A DNA stretch of 64,000 nucleotides from Luteibacter anthropi (GTDB lineage Bacteria > Pseudomonadota > Gammaproteobacteria > Xanthomonadales > Rhodanobacteraceae): assembly GCF_011759365.1 (NCBI RefSeq), contig NZ_JAARLZ010000011.1:62001-126000 (forward strand), in the 5' to 3' direction. Position numbers and translations under genes: made by a program. Positions 44,476 to 51,473 of the stretch are shown here, piece by piece. Each line of letters starts with the position of its first letter. Position 1 is the first letter of the stretch. Below the pieces are notes generated by a model. It ran no database searches and was not told the DNA's origin. It saw only the letters and a list, made by a program, of their open reading frames with translations.

Positions 44476-46488
44476 TCATCGGTTGCCGATGCTGTTGCCC
44501 ATGCGGGCAACCCAGCGATACATGAAGAACACGACCAGTGCGAAAACGATGCCGCCGATCCACTGTGCCGCCTCGGCAAAGCCCGGCCCCACCAGTGCCA
44601 GCGGAGTCTGCAGATTGCTGAAGCCCAGCTTGTCGGCGAACGCGACGATCGCGGCAATCAGCACGCCGATGATGCTCTCGCCCACGATCAGGCCCGACGC
44701 CAGCAGTACACCCAGCTGTTTGGTGCTTTCAGGCCGTGCCGAGCGATCGGCACGACGGTCGAAGTACCAGCCCACGAACGAACCCACCACCACCATCAGG
44801 GTGCTCACGGTCGGCAGGTAAATGCCCAGGCCGACGGCCAGCGGCGGAATGCGCACGCGCCGGGTCGTACGCGCCAGGATCTCGTCGATGGCGATGATGA
44901 CGATACCGATGCCGGCGCCGATTTCGATAAGGCTCCAGTCGATGTTGCCGGTGATGACGCCCTGGGCCAGCGCGGAAATCAGGCCCGCCTGCGGTGCCGG
45001 CAGTGCGTGGGCCCCCGCGCCCGCTACGCCGACGAATCCGTAGGCCTTGTTGATCAGGTCCAGCACCGGCGGAATGACCGCCGCGCCCGCGACCACGCCC
45101 ACCACCAGGGCAACCTGCTGGCGCCACGGCGTGGCGTCCACCAGCTGGCCGGTCTTGAGATCCTGGAGATTGTTGTTGGCAATCGCGGCAACGGTGAACA
45201 CCAGGGAAGTGATGAACAGCGCGAACGCCACGAGTGCCTTGCCTTCCTCTGCGCCGACGTACGGCTTGACGAAAGCCACAAGCAACAAGGCGGCGGTGAT
45301 CACCACGATGATGCCCACGCCCGAGAGCGGACTGTTGGACGAGCCGATCAGCCCGGCCATGTAGCCGCACACCGTCGAAACGAAGAAGCCCATCAGCACC
45401 ACGAAGGCGACGCCGCCAATGGCCAGCACGCCGATGTGCTCACCCAGGCCGGCCGTGTTGCCGAAGTAGCCGAGCAACCAGGCGATCGGAATGAAACAGG
45501 CAAGCGTGACCAGGCCGACGATACCGATCGGGATGTCACGCTCGGTACGCGGCAGGGTGTGTGCATTGCCGGCCTTGCGCACCTTGGCAGCGGCCATGGC
45601 CGAGGTCAGTCCGGTGATCACCGGCTTCACCAGCTTGGCCAGCGTCCAGATAGCGGACACACCGATCGCACCGGCACCAACGAAGCGCACCTTGTGGCTC
45701 CATGTGGCATTGGCCAGATCGGACATCGGCTGCGACAGATCGCCGAGCATGGAGAAGTGCGGCACGCCCCAGCCCCAGCCGATGATCGCGCCGATCAGCA
45801 TGGCGATGCCCACCGACAGACCCACCAGATGACCGATGGCAAACAGCGCGAAGGAAAGACTGAAGTCGAATCCGCTGACCGCGCCGCGGTCGTTGACGCG
45901 GAAGTAGCGCACGAAGTCGCTGGCAAACACCTGCGTGGCGACGATCACGGCAAACACGGCAGAAACGATGGAGCCCCACAGCACAGCCAGCAGGCCGTCA
46001 CGGCCTTCCTGCACGCTGTTGGCATCGGCATCGTCGCCACTGCCCACCTTCAGTACTTCGGCGCAGGCAAGGCCTTCGGGGTATGGCAGGTCTGAATTGG
46101 TGACCAGCGCGCGGCGCAGCGGGATGGAGTACATCACGCCCAACGTGCCGCCCAGGGCGCACACGGCGAAGGATGTCCAGAACGGAAAGTCTGCCCACCA
46201 GCCGATCATGATCATGCCGGGCAGCACGAAGATGATCGAAGACAAGGTGCCCGCCGCCGAGGCGATGGTCTGCACCACGTTGTTTTCCTGGATGGTGGAA
46301 TCCTTGAACCCGCGAAGCAGGGCCATGGAAATCACCGCCGCGGGAATCGAGGTGGCGAAGGTCAGGCCGGCCTTGAGACCGAAGAACACGTTGGCCGCGG
46401 TGAACACCACCGTGATGATCACGCCGAGGATGAGACCGCGGACGGTCAGTTCCTTGCGATTTTCGGTTGGGAGAGGATTGCCGCTCAC
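44476..46488 (-). CDS. OPT family oligopeptide transporter
   Basis: The 670-residue inner membrane transporter has about 14-16 helices. Family blocks include RGLILGVIITVVFTAANVFFGLKAG-type first helices with the NPLPTENRKELTVRG lead-in, EGLACAEVLKVG and GSSNSPLSGVG. Bacterial OPT members import small peptides or metal-ligand complexes. The start is taken as GTG 46488; a further-upstream GTG at 46587 would run through an AT-rich promoter-like stretch (46500-46560). A six-codon frame (ATG 46505, with an AGGGG site) ends in TGA overlapping this GTG, so translation may be coupled to a mini-leader. Confidence 0.9.
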   Translation of the reverse strand: MSGNPLPTENRKELTVRGLILGVIITVVFTAANVFFGLKAGLTFATSIPAAVISMALLRGFKDSTIQENNVVQTIASAAGTLSSIIFVLPGMIMIGWWADFPFWTSFAVCALGGTLGVMYSIPLRRALVTNSDLPYPEGLACAEVLKVGSGDDADANSVQEGRDGLLAVLWGSIVSAVFAVIVATQVFASDFVRYFRVNDRGAVSGFDFSLSFALFAIGHLVGLSVGIAMLIGAIIGWGWGVPHFSMLGDLSQPMSDLANATWSHKVRFVGAGAIGVSAIWTLAKLVKPVITGLTSAMAAAKVRKAGNAHTLPRTERDIPIGIVGLVTLACFIPIAWLLGYFGNTAGLGEHIGVLAIGGVAFVVLMGFFVSTVCGYMAGLIGSSNSPLSGVGIIVVITAALLLVAFVKPYVGAEEGKALVAFALFITSLVFTVAAIANNNLQDLKTGQLVDATPWRQQVALVVGVVAGAAVIPPVLDLINKAYGFVGVAGAGAHALPAPQAGLISALAQGVITGNIDWSLIEIGAGIGIVIIAIDEILARTTRRVRIPPLAVGLGIYLPTVSTLMVVVGSFVGWYFDRRADRSARPESTKQLGVLLASGLIVGESIIGVLIAAIVAFADKLGFSNLQTPLALVGPGFAEAAQWIGGIVFALVVFFMYRWVARMGNSIGNR

Positions 46489-46660
46489 GAAAGTCGTCCA
46501 CCCATGCTTGTTTCCCCTAAATAATTGATTTTTATCAAAAACTGACGCAGAAAAATTGACGCGGGCGCTCAGCCATGCCGAGGTCACGCTGAAAGCCGGC
46601 GGCCAGCTTACGCGCTAACAGGCGCGTGAGGTGCAGGCGGGTCCGCTCACGGGGCAATGA

Positions 46661-47059
46661 TCATTTTGCGGGTGCATCAATGACCTCGATGGTGGCCTTG
46701 CCACTGCCGAGGCGATCGGCAAGTTTTTTCAGCTCGACATCGCTGAGCCCATAACCGCCCTGACCGGGTGAGATGGACAACTTGCCCGTGGTGATGGGCT
46801 CCTGCACCGTGACGGTGGTGAGTGCCTTGCCGTTCGCCACGAAGCTCACCCGCTTGCCGACATGGGCGGCCGTAAATTGTGCGAACGCATCACGCGAGGG
46901 GCTTGCCAGTTCGACATCCAGGCGTGCGGGGCCGCCGGGCGCATCCTCCACGACCGCGGCACGGGCGATGTCCAGCCTGAGTGGGGCGACGTGGGCCGCC
47001 ATGGCCATGAACGGCAGCGCCAGGACAAGGCCTGGCATATATCCACGAATCCTGCGCAT
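46661..47059 (-). CDS. Exported protein with SecD P1-head-like domain
   Basis: The 132-residue product has an N-terminal signal sequence (YMPGLVLALPFMAMAAH). It then has a domain resembling the P1 head of SecD/SecF: ARLDVELASPSRDAFAQFTAAHVGKRVSFVANGKAL, TTGKLSISPGQGGYGLSDVELKKLADRLGSG (described in two blocks, about 45-80 and 100-125). In SecD this pattern is part of a large membrane protein; here it stands alone in the periplasm. Function unknown. The start at 47059 follows GGAGC within 10 nt. Confidence 0.7.
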   Translation of the reverse strand: MRRIRGYMPGLVLALPFMAMAAHVAPLRLDIARAAVVEDAPGGPARLDVELASPSRDAFAQFTAAHVGKRVSFVANGKALTTVTVQEPITTGKLSISPGQGGYGLSDVELKKLADRLGSGKATIEVIDAPAK

Positions 47060-47150
47060 CGGCGGCTCCTTCGGCCGGAACGGGGGCGCCCATCTAAACA
47101 CATCTTCCCGTGGTCCGATGAGCACCTGCATGGCCGGCCGTGAAAAGCAC

Positions 47151-47183
47151 AAGGCCCCGCGCGGAAGCACCGCGCAGGGCCTT
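47151..47183 (-). terminator. Probable terminator of csbD
   Basis: AAGGCCCCGCGCGG / CCGCGCAGGGCCTT forms a long stem with a short AAGCA loop. On the minus strand it is followed by GTGCTTTTCA, 39 nt after the csbD stop. Confidence 0.65.
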
Positions 47184-47221
47184 GGTCATCTGATCATGCA
47201 GGTAACGGCTGCGAAAGCTGC

Positions 47222-47401
47222 TTACCTGGCCTTTTCGCGCACCGTGTCCGCGACTTCGCCTGCCTTGCGCTGGACCTTGCCGAGATTCTTCTCGGCGGCA
47301 CCTTCCAGTTCTGTCTGCTTGTCGCCCGTGATCTTGCCGATGGCTTCCTTGATCGAGCCCTTGGCCTGCTTGACGCTGCCGTCGATGCGGTTCTTGTCCA
47401 T
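47222..47401 (-). CDS. CsbD family stress protein
   Basis: A 59-residue hydrophilic, helical protein (MDKNRIDGSVKQAKGSIKEA, then GKITGDKQTELEGAAEKNLGK) of the CsbD family, induced by general stress in many bacteria; the molecular role is unknown. The start at 47401 has a GAGGAC ribosome binding site. A copy of the 32-bp dyad linked to the PAS-LuxR regulator lies 87 nt upstream, so this gene is a likely target of that regulator. Confidence 0.93.
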   Translation of the reverse strand: MDKNRIDGSVKQAKGSIKEAIGKITGDKQTELEGAAEKNLGKVQRKAGEVADTVREKAR

Positions 47402-47488
47402 GGAATGTCCTCGTGATGAATGGGGCCGGCGTTGAAGGGGAGGGGCCGGCACGACCATGATCGCGATGACGGCGCCCGAGGCCCACAT

Positions 47489-47520
47489 GCGAATGCACTA
47501 ATACCACTGGTGCATCCGCG
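47489..47520. promoter_or_regulatory. Putative regulator box upstream of csbD
   Basis: A 32-bp sequence with dyad GAATGCACTA ... TGGTGCATCC, 29/32 identical to the copy at 49109-49140. It sits between the regulator's stop (47527) and csbD (start 47401). Confidence 0.65.
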
Positions 47521-47526
47521 CCCTTT

Positions 47527-49041
47527 CTACTTGCGACGCGTGGTTTTCTTGCCCGTGCGTGCGGAGAATCCGCGTTCGCGCGCCCAGACGATGGCCTCGC
47601 CACGACTGTGTACGTCGATCTTCGAGTACAGCGCGGCCACGTGGTTGCGTACCGTGTTGGGCGAAAGGCCCAGCTCGCCGGCGATTTCCTTGTCGGCGAG
47701 GCCTTCGGCGATGTGGCCCAGTACATCCTTCTCGCGGGCCGTGAGGTCCGCCAGACCATAGGCATCGGCTCCCTGCGGGCGATTGGCCCGGCGCACGTTG
47801 GCAAGCTTTTCCAGCAGCGTCTGGCTGAACCACGAAGCATCCTGCATGACCGCCTCGATGGCGGTGACCAGTTCCATTTCCGTGCGCTTGCGATCGGTGA
47901 TGTCCATGAAGGACACGAGATAGCAGCGCACCTCGTGGATGCTCACCGTTTCGGCGGAGATCAGGCAGTCCAGATGCTCGCCATCCTTGCGGGCGATGGT
48001 GTATTCGACATTGAGCAGACTGCCGGTTTCTTCCAGCGCGTGGCAGAACTGCTGGTAGGCCTGCCGGGTGACAAGCAGGCCGATGTCCTTGATCGTCTTG
48101 CCGACGATCTCCTCCGTCGCATACTGCGTGGTCTGCGATACCGCTTCGTTGATCTCGACCAGCTGCAAGGTTTCGGCATGGCAGATGAGCGTCGGCACCG
48201 GCGTGATCCGGAAGGCCTTGGCGAAGCGTTCTTCGCTCTGGCGAAGGGCCACTTCGGCGCGTCGGCGCGGCTCCAGGTCCATGAAGGTGAACAGCATGCA
48301 GGCCTCTTCCCCGATATCGATGGGCTGGCCGGCCACGACCACGCATTTGCTCGTTCCGTCGGGCAGGCTGAGCTCGGCCTGCATCTGCGGGATGGTGGCG
48401 CCTTCGTTGAGGCGTTCCACGCCCAGTTCGCGACGGTCGGCCATCTCCATGACATCCACTTCGAAGACGCTCTTGCCGATCACGGCCTCACGGGTATAAC
48501 CGGTCATTTCCAGGAAGCCCTGGTTGACCTTGATATAGCGCTTGTCTTCGAGGCGACAGATCACGGCCGGTGCGGGGTTGGCGTTGAAGGTGCGCTCGAA
48601 ACGCTGTTCCGCGCTGGCCCAGTCGCTGGCGTCGGCCACGATGAGCACGAGGCAGTCGGGTTCTCCCTCGGCATTGGTGAGCACCAGGCTGCGTACGCGG
48701 TGAACCCACTTCTGTTCGTCGTCGCCATCGCGGAAGACCTCGACGACCACATCTTCGAATACCTCGCCGGCGATCACCCGGTCGATGGGATAGTTGCCTT
48801 CGGTCAGCCTGTGGTTATTGCGGTACCTCAGCTGGAACCGTTCGCGGTATTCGCTGACCGTGGCGCCCAGCTCGTCGATGCCGCCCGCACCGTGCATCGT
48901 GAGTGCGGCCTCGTTGGCCCAGGTGATCGACTGGTCAGGCTCGATGAGGATCACGCCTTCGCTGAGGCCGGTGATGATCTGCTGCAACTGGCGGCGGTTG
49001 GTGGACGTGGGCGGAGCGGCCGGGCTGGCGGCTGACGACAT
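47527..49041 (-). CDS. Triple-PAS LuxR-type transcriptional regulator
   Basis: The 504-residue cytoplasmic protein has three PAS domains at about 20-140, 155-265 and 275-395 (LQQIITGLSEGVILIEPDQS, RFERTFNANPAPAVICRLED, RFAKAFRITPVPTLICHAE). A LuxR/FixJ HTH follows at about 430-490 (LTAREKDVLGHIAEGLADKE, GLSPNTVRNHVAALYSKIDV). There is no kinase or receiver domain, so signal sensing and DNA binding are in one chain; the ligand is unknown. The start at 49041 is preferred over 49077. Near-identical dyads lie 67 nt upstream of its own start and just past its stop in front of csbD, suggesting autoregulation and control of both neighbours. Confidence 0.9.
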   Translation of the reverse strand: MSSAASPAAPPTSTNRRQLQQIITGLSEGVILIEPDQSITWANEAALTMHGAGGIDELGATVSEYRERFQLRYRNNHRLTEGNYPIDRVIAGEVFEDVVVEVFRDGDDEQKWVHRVRSLVLTNAEGEPDCLVLIVADASDWASAEQRFERTFNANPAPAVICRLEDKRYIKVNQGFLEMTGYTREAVIGKSVFEVDVMEMADRRELGVERLNEGATIPQMQAELSLPDGTSKCVVVAGQPIDIGEEACMLFTFMDLEPRRRAEVALRQSEERFAKAFRITPVPTLICHAETLQLVEINEAVSQTTQYATEEIVGKTIKDIGLLVTRQAYQQFCHALEETGSLLNVEYTIARKDGEHLDCLISAETVSIHEVRCYLVSFMDITDRKRTEMELVTAIEAVMQDASWFSQTLLEKLANVRRANRPQGADAYGLADLTAREKDVLGHIAEGLADKEIAGELGLSPNTVRNHVAALYSKIDVHSRGEAIVWARERGFSARTGKKTTRRK

Positions 49042-49108
49042 GGGCGTGCCTCGGTAATGGCTTCGGACATGAGCCAAGGGTGACGGCTCACGGTAGCGGT
49101 CACCTGAA

Positions 49109-49140
49109 GCGAATGCACTAGTGCCGCTGGTGCATCCGCG
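49109..49140. promoter_or_regulatory. Putative regulator box in the divergent promoter
   Basis: Second copy of the 32-bp dyad (GAATGCACTA ... TGGTGCATCC). It is almost exactly midway between the regulator start (49041) and the divergent membrane protein start (49207), 67 and 66 nt from each. Confidence 0.65.
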
Positions 49141-49206
49141 TCAGGCGGGACGTGGCCGCCGATTCCACACTGCACCCACTTCCCCCACCGTACCAGAGGT
49201 CTACCC

Positions 49207-50175
49207 ATGGCTCAGATACTGCGCCCCTTCGTCAGCCCCAGGATGTCCTGGGGAGCCGCCCTGGCCGGCTGCACCTTCTCGCTCGTCACCTATCTTTCAC
49301 TCAGTGTCCTGGGCACGGCCATCGGTGCGGCCAGCATCGATCCGCTGCATGAGGCCAACCCGGTCAGTGGTCTTGGTACGGGCGCCGGCATCTGGCTGGT
49401 GGCGAGCACGCTGATTTCCGTGGCGGTGGGTGCCTTTGTCGCCGGCCGTGTCGCCACGGTGCGTGGTGGTCTGCATGGCCTGCTCAGCTGGGCCATCACC
49501 TCGTTGGTCACTACGTGGCTGGTGGCGGCCCTGGCGTCGAGTGCCGTCGGTGCTGCATCGAGCGTCGTTGGCAAGGGATTGTCGCTGACCGGCCAGGGCA
49601 TCGCCGCAGCGGCCCCGGCCGTGACCGATAGCGTGAAGAACGAAATGAACAAGCAGGGCATCCAGCTGGACTGGAACGACCTGCGTGGGCAGCTGGATAC
49701 GCTGCTGCGCCAGACCGGCAAGCCGGAGCTGAATCCGGATCACCTGAAGGACCAGGCGCAGAACGCTGCAGCCGATGGCAAGAACAAGGCCGCCGATGCA
49801 GCCCAGACGCCGCAGGCCGCGGGTGATGACCTGTCCGCCTGGTTCGAGCGGGTGCGTCGTGAAGGCAAGCCGGCGGTCGATGCGGCTGATCGCGATGCGC
49901 TGGTGAACATCATCGCCGCTCGTACCGGCAAGTCGCATGAAGAGGCCGGGCAGATCGCCGACAACTATGTGCAGACCTACCAGAAGGCGGTGGCCCAGTA
50001 TGAGTCGCTGAAGCGCGAGGCCGAGCAGAAGGCCCGCGAAGCTGCCGACGCCACCGCTCGCGCCGTTTCCCATGCTGCGTGGGTCACGCTGGTGATGCTG
50101 GTGCTGGGCGCGGCGATTTCCTTCGCCGCAGGCCTGCTGGGACGTCGCAGCGATCCGGTCGTGGTCGAGGAATGA
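49207..50175 (+). CDS. Membrane protein with coiled-coil insertion, probable stress function
   Basis: The 322-residue product has three N-terminal hydrophobic segments (about 14-42, 58-80 and 88-118). A large soluble, helical, Ala/Gln/Lys-rich middle (about 140-285, e.g. VAQYESLKREAEQKAREAADATARAV) follows, then one C-terminal membrane helix (AAWVTLVMLVLGAAISFAAGLL). It resembles YrzE/TIGR04086-like or 'PhnA-like' membrane proteins of proteobacteria, none with a known role. The putative box of the PAS-LuxR regulator sits in its promoter, linking it to csbD in one regulon. Confidence 0.7.
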   Translation: MAQILRPFVSPRMSWGAALAGCTFSLVTYLSLSVLGTAIGAASIDPLHEANPVSGLGTGAGIWLVASTLISVAVGAFVAGRVATVRGGLHGLLSWAITSLVTTWLVAALASSAVGAASSVVGKGLSLTGQGIAAAAPAVTDSVKNEMNKQGIQLDWNDLRGQLDTLLRQTGKPELNPDHLKDQAQNAAADGKNKAADAAQTPQAAGDDLSAWFERVRREGKPAVDAADRDALVNIIAARTGKSHEEAGQIADNYVQTYQKAVAQYESLKREAEQKAREAADATARAVSHAAWVTLVMLVLGAAISFAAGLLGRRSDPVVVEE

Positions 50176-50184
50176 TGCAGGAAG

Positions 50185-50208
50185 CGCCGGGCCCGCAAGG
50201 GCCCGGCG
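50185..50208. terminator. Bidirectional hairpin terminator
   Basis: CGCCGGGCCC / GGGCCCGGCG, perfect 10-bp stem with a GCAA tetraloop, between convergent gene ends at 50175 and 50215. Confidence 0.75.
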
Positions 50209-50214
50209 TTCACG

Positions 50215-50814
50215 TCATTCGACGAGTTCGATATCGAGTCCCAGCAGCAGGGACGTGGCTTCCGGAAGGGAGAAACGTGCCCTGCGTATGTCGTTCTGAC
50301 GGATGTCGATGCGATAGTTCACCGCATCGACGAAGTGGCTGCCGGTCAACCGGGTATGCCGGAACGTGGCGTCCTGCAGGTCGGTGCCGGCGAAGTCCGC
50401 GTCGGCACAGTCGGCATCGGTGAAATCGACATCGCGGGCGCGGCACTCGAGCATGCGCAGGCCTTCCAGGTACAGGCCGAAGAAGGATGAATCGTTCAAC
50501 AGGCAGCGTTCGAAGCGGAGTGCTTCCGGGGCCTGCACCGAAGGCCAGCGGGCGCGTGTCCAGTCGATGCCGAGCATACGGCAGTCGATGAAGCGCACAT
50601 CGGCGAACAGGCTGCCTCCGATCGTGGCAAGATCGAGACGACAGTCGATGAATTCGCACTCGCGGAAACGGCAGTCTTTGAATGTGGCGCGGTCGAAGCG
50701 GCACTGTCTGAAGGTACAGGCTTCGAAGCGGACGCCTTCGAGCATGGTGTCTTCGGCGTCGATGTCGCGGAACGTCATGTCGGCGTAGTCGCCGCCGTTG
50801 GTGATCGTCGTCAT
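50215..50814 (-). CDS. Qnr/McbG-like pentapeptide repeat protein
   Basis: A 199-residue right-handed beta-helix of pentapeptide repeats with Phe/Leu at the central position (FEACTFRQCRFDRATFKDC, CRFRECEFIDCRLDLA, DVDFTDADCADADFAGTDLQ). An interrupting loop near the middle (WTRARWPSVQAPEALRFERC) and a C-terminal VNYRIDIRQNDIRRARF-SLPEA-LLLGLDIELVE end closely follow the Qnr/McbG plan. Those proteins mimic DNA and protect gyrase from quinolones or toxins. Activity against a given inhibitor is not shown by sequence. The start at 50814 fits family length. Confidence 0.85.
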   Translation of the reverse strand: MTTITNGGDYADMTFRDIDAEDTMLEGVRFEACTFRQCRFDRATFKDCRFRECEFIDCRLDLATIGGSLFADVRFIDCRMLGIDWTRARWPSVQAPEALRFERCLLNDSSFFGLYLEGLRMLECRARDVDFTDADCADADFAGTDLQDATFRHTRLTGSHFVDAVNYRIDIRQNDIRRARFSLPEATSLLLGLDIELVE

Positions 50815-50899
50815 GGCTGTCGCGCTCTGGTGGATACCGGATGATATCCGCAGGCGGTGGCTCGTGTTTCTTCCTGATGAAACGTGCGACGGAGCGGTG

Positions 50900-51427
50900 A
50901 TGAAACGTGTCTTTCTCGGCGTCTGCCTGTTTGCCGGTGTCATGGTGGGGATGGGTGTGAACGCTACCGATCAATCTTCTTTCTGGCGCGAACAGCCTGC
51001 TTCCTCGCAGCAGAAGGTCACGCCGGCGCACTATCTGGCGTACACGCTGGATCTGGCGGCTTTGAAACGCGCGCTGGCATCGTTGCCTGCACGCATTGGC
51101 ATGCCTGCGCCTGATGGCACGTCTCATGACTTTGAAGTCACGGCTGCCCAGCCGCTGCCGCCGGCACTGGCGGCAAAATATCCGGATATCCGCAGCTACC
51201 AGGGCCGTGACGGGCAGGGACGGCGTCTTCGCCTCGATATCTCGGACAAGGGACTCAAGGCGGCGGTGTACGGCGATGCAAAAGGGGTATGGCTGGTCCA
51301 GCGTGCAGACACGCTATCGGGCGATGCGGGCAGTGCGGCGGCGCCGGGCGATGTGTACTGGAGTTTCCTGAGGAACGATCTTCCGGCAACACCGGGAACC
51401 TTCCGTGAGGGCGGCGTCAGGCGCTGA
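50900..51427 (+). CDS. Stand-alone propeptide-like protein, paralogue of the adjacent metalloprotease pro-domain
   Basis: The 175-residue exported protein (signal VFLGVCLFAGVMVGMGVNA) is homologous over its whole mature length to the first about 200 residues of the convergent reprolysin-like protease at 51474-53552. Shared blocks are FWxEPxx, P(A/S)HYxA(Y/F)TLD, LPxxLAAxYP(D/E)(I/L)xSYxGxDxxGRRxR(L/V)D(I/V), WLVQRA(D/E)xL and GDxYWSFxRxDLP. It has no catalytic domain and ends right after the pro-domain. It may inhibit or chaperone the protease in trans, or be the remnant of a tandem duplication. Its codon use and ribosome binding site (GGAGCGGTG) look intact. A perfect terminator separates the two genes. 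Confidence 0.8.
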   Translation: MKRVFLGVCLFAGVMVGMGVNATDQSSFWREQPASSQQKVTPAHYLAYTLDLAALKRALASLPARIGMPAPDGTSHDFEVTAAQPLPPALAAKYPDIRSYQGRDGQGRRLRLDISDKGLKAAVYGDAKGVWLVQRADTLSGDAGSAAAPGDVYWSFLRNDLPATPGTFREGGVRR

Positions 51428-51438
51428 ATGTGATGACA

Positions 51439-51464
51439 GACCGCGCCCCTCGCGGGGCGCGGTC
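51439..51464. terminator. Bidirectional hairpin terminator
   Basis: GACCGCGCCCC / GGGGCGCGGTC, perfect 11-bp stem with a TCGC loop, followed by GTTCTACTCTT, between the convergent propeptide-like and metalloprotease genes. Confidence 0.8.
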
Positions 51465-51473
51465 GTTCTACTC

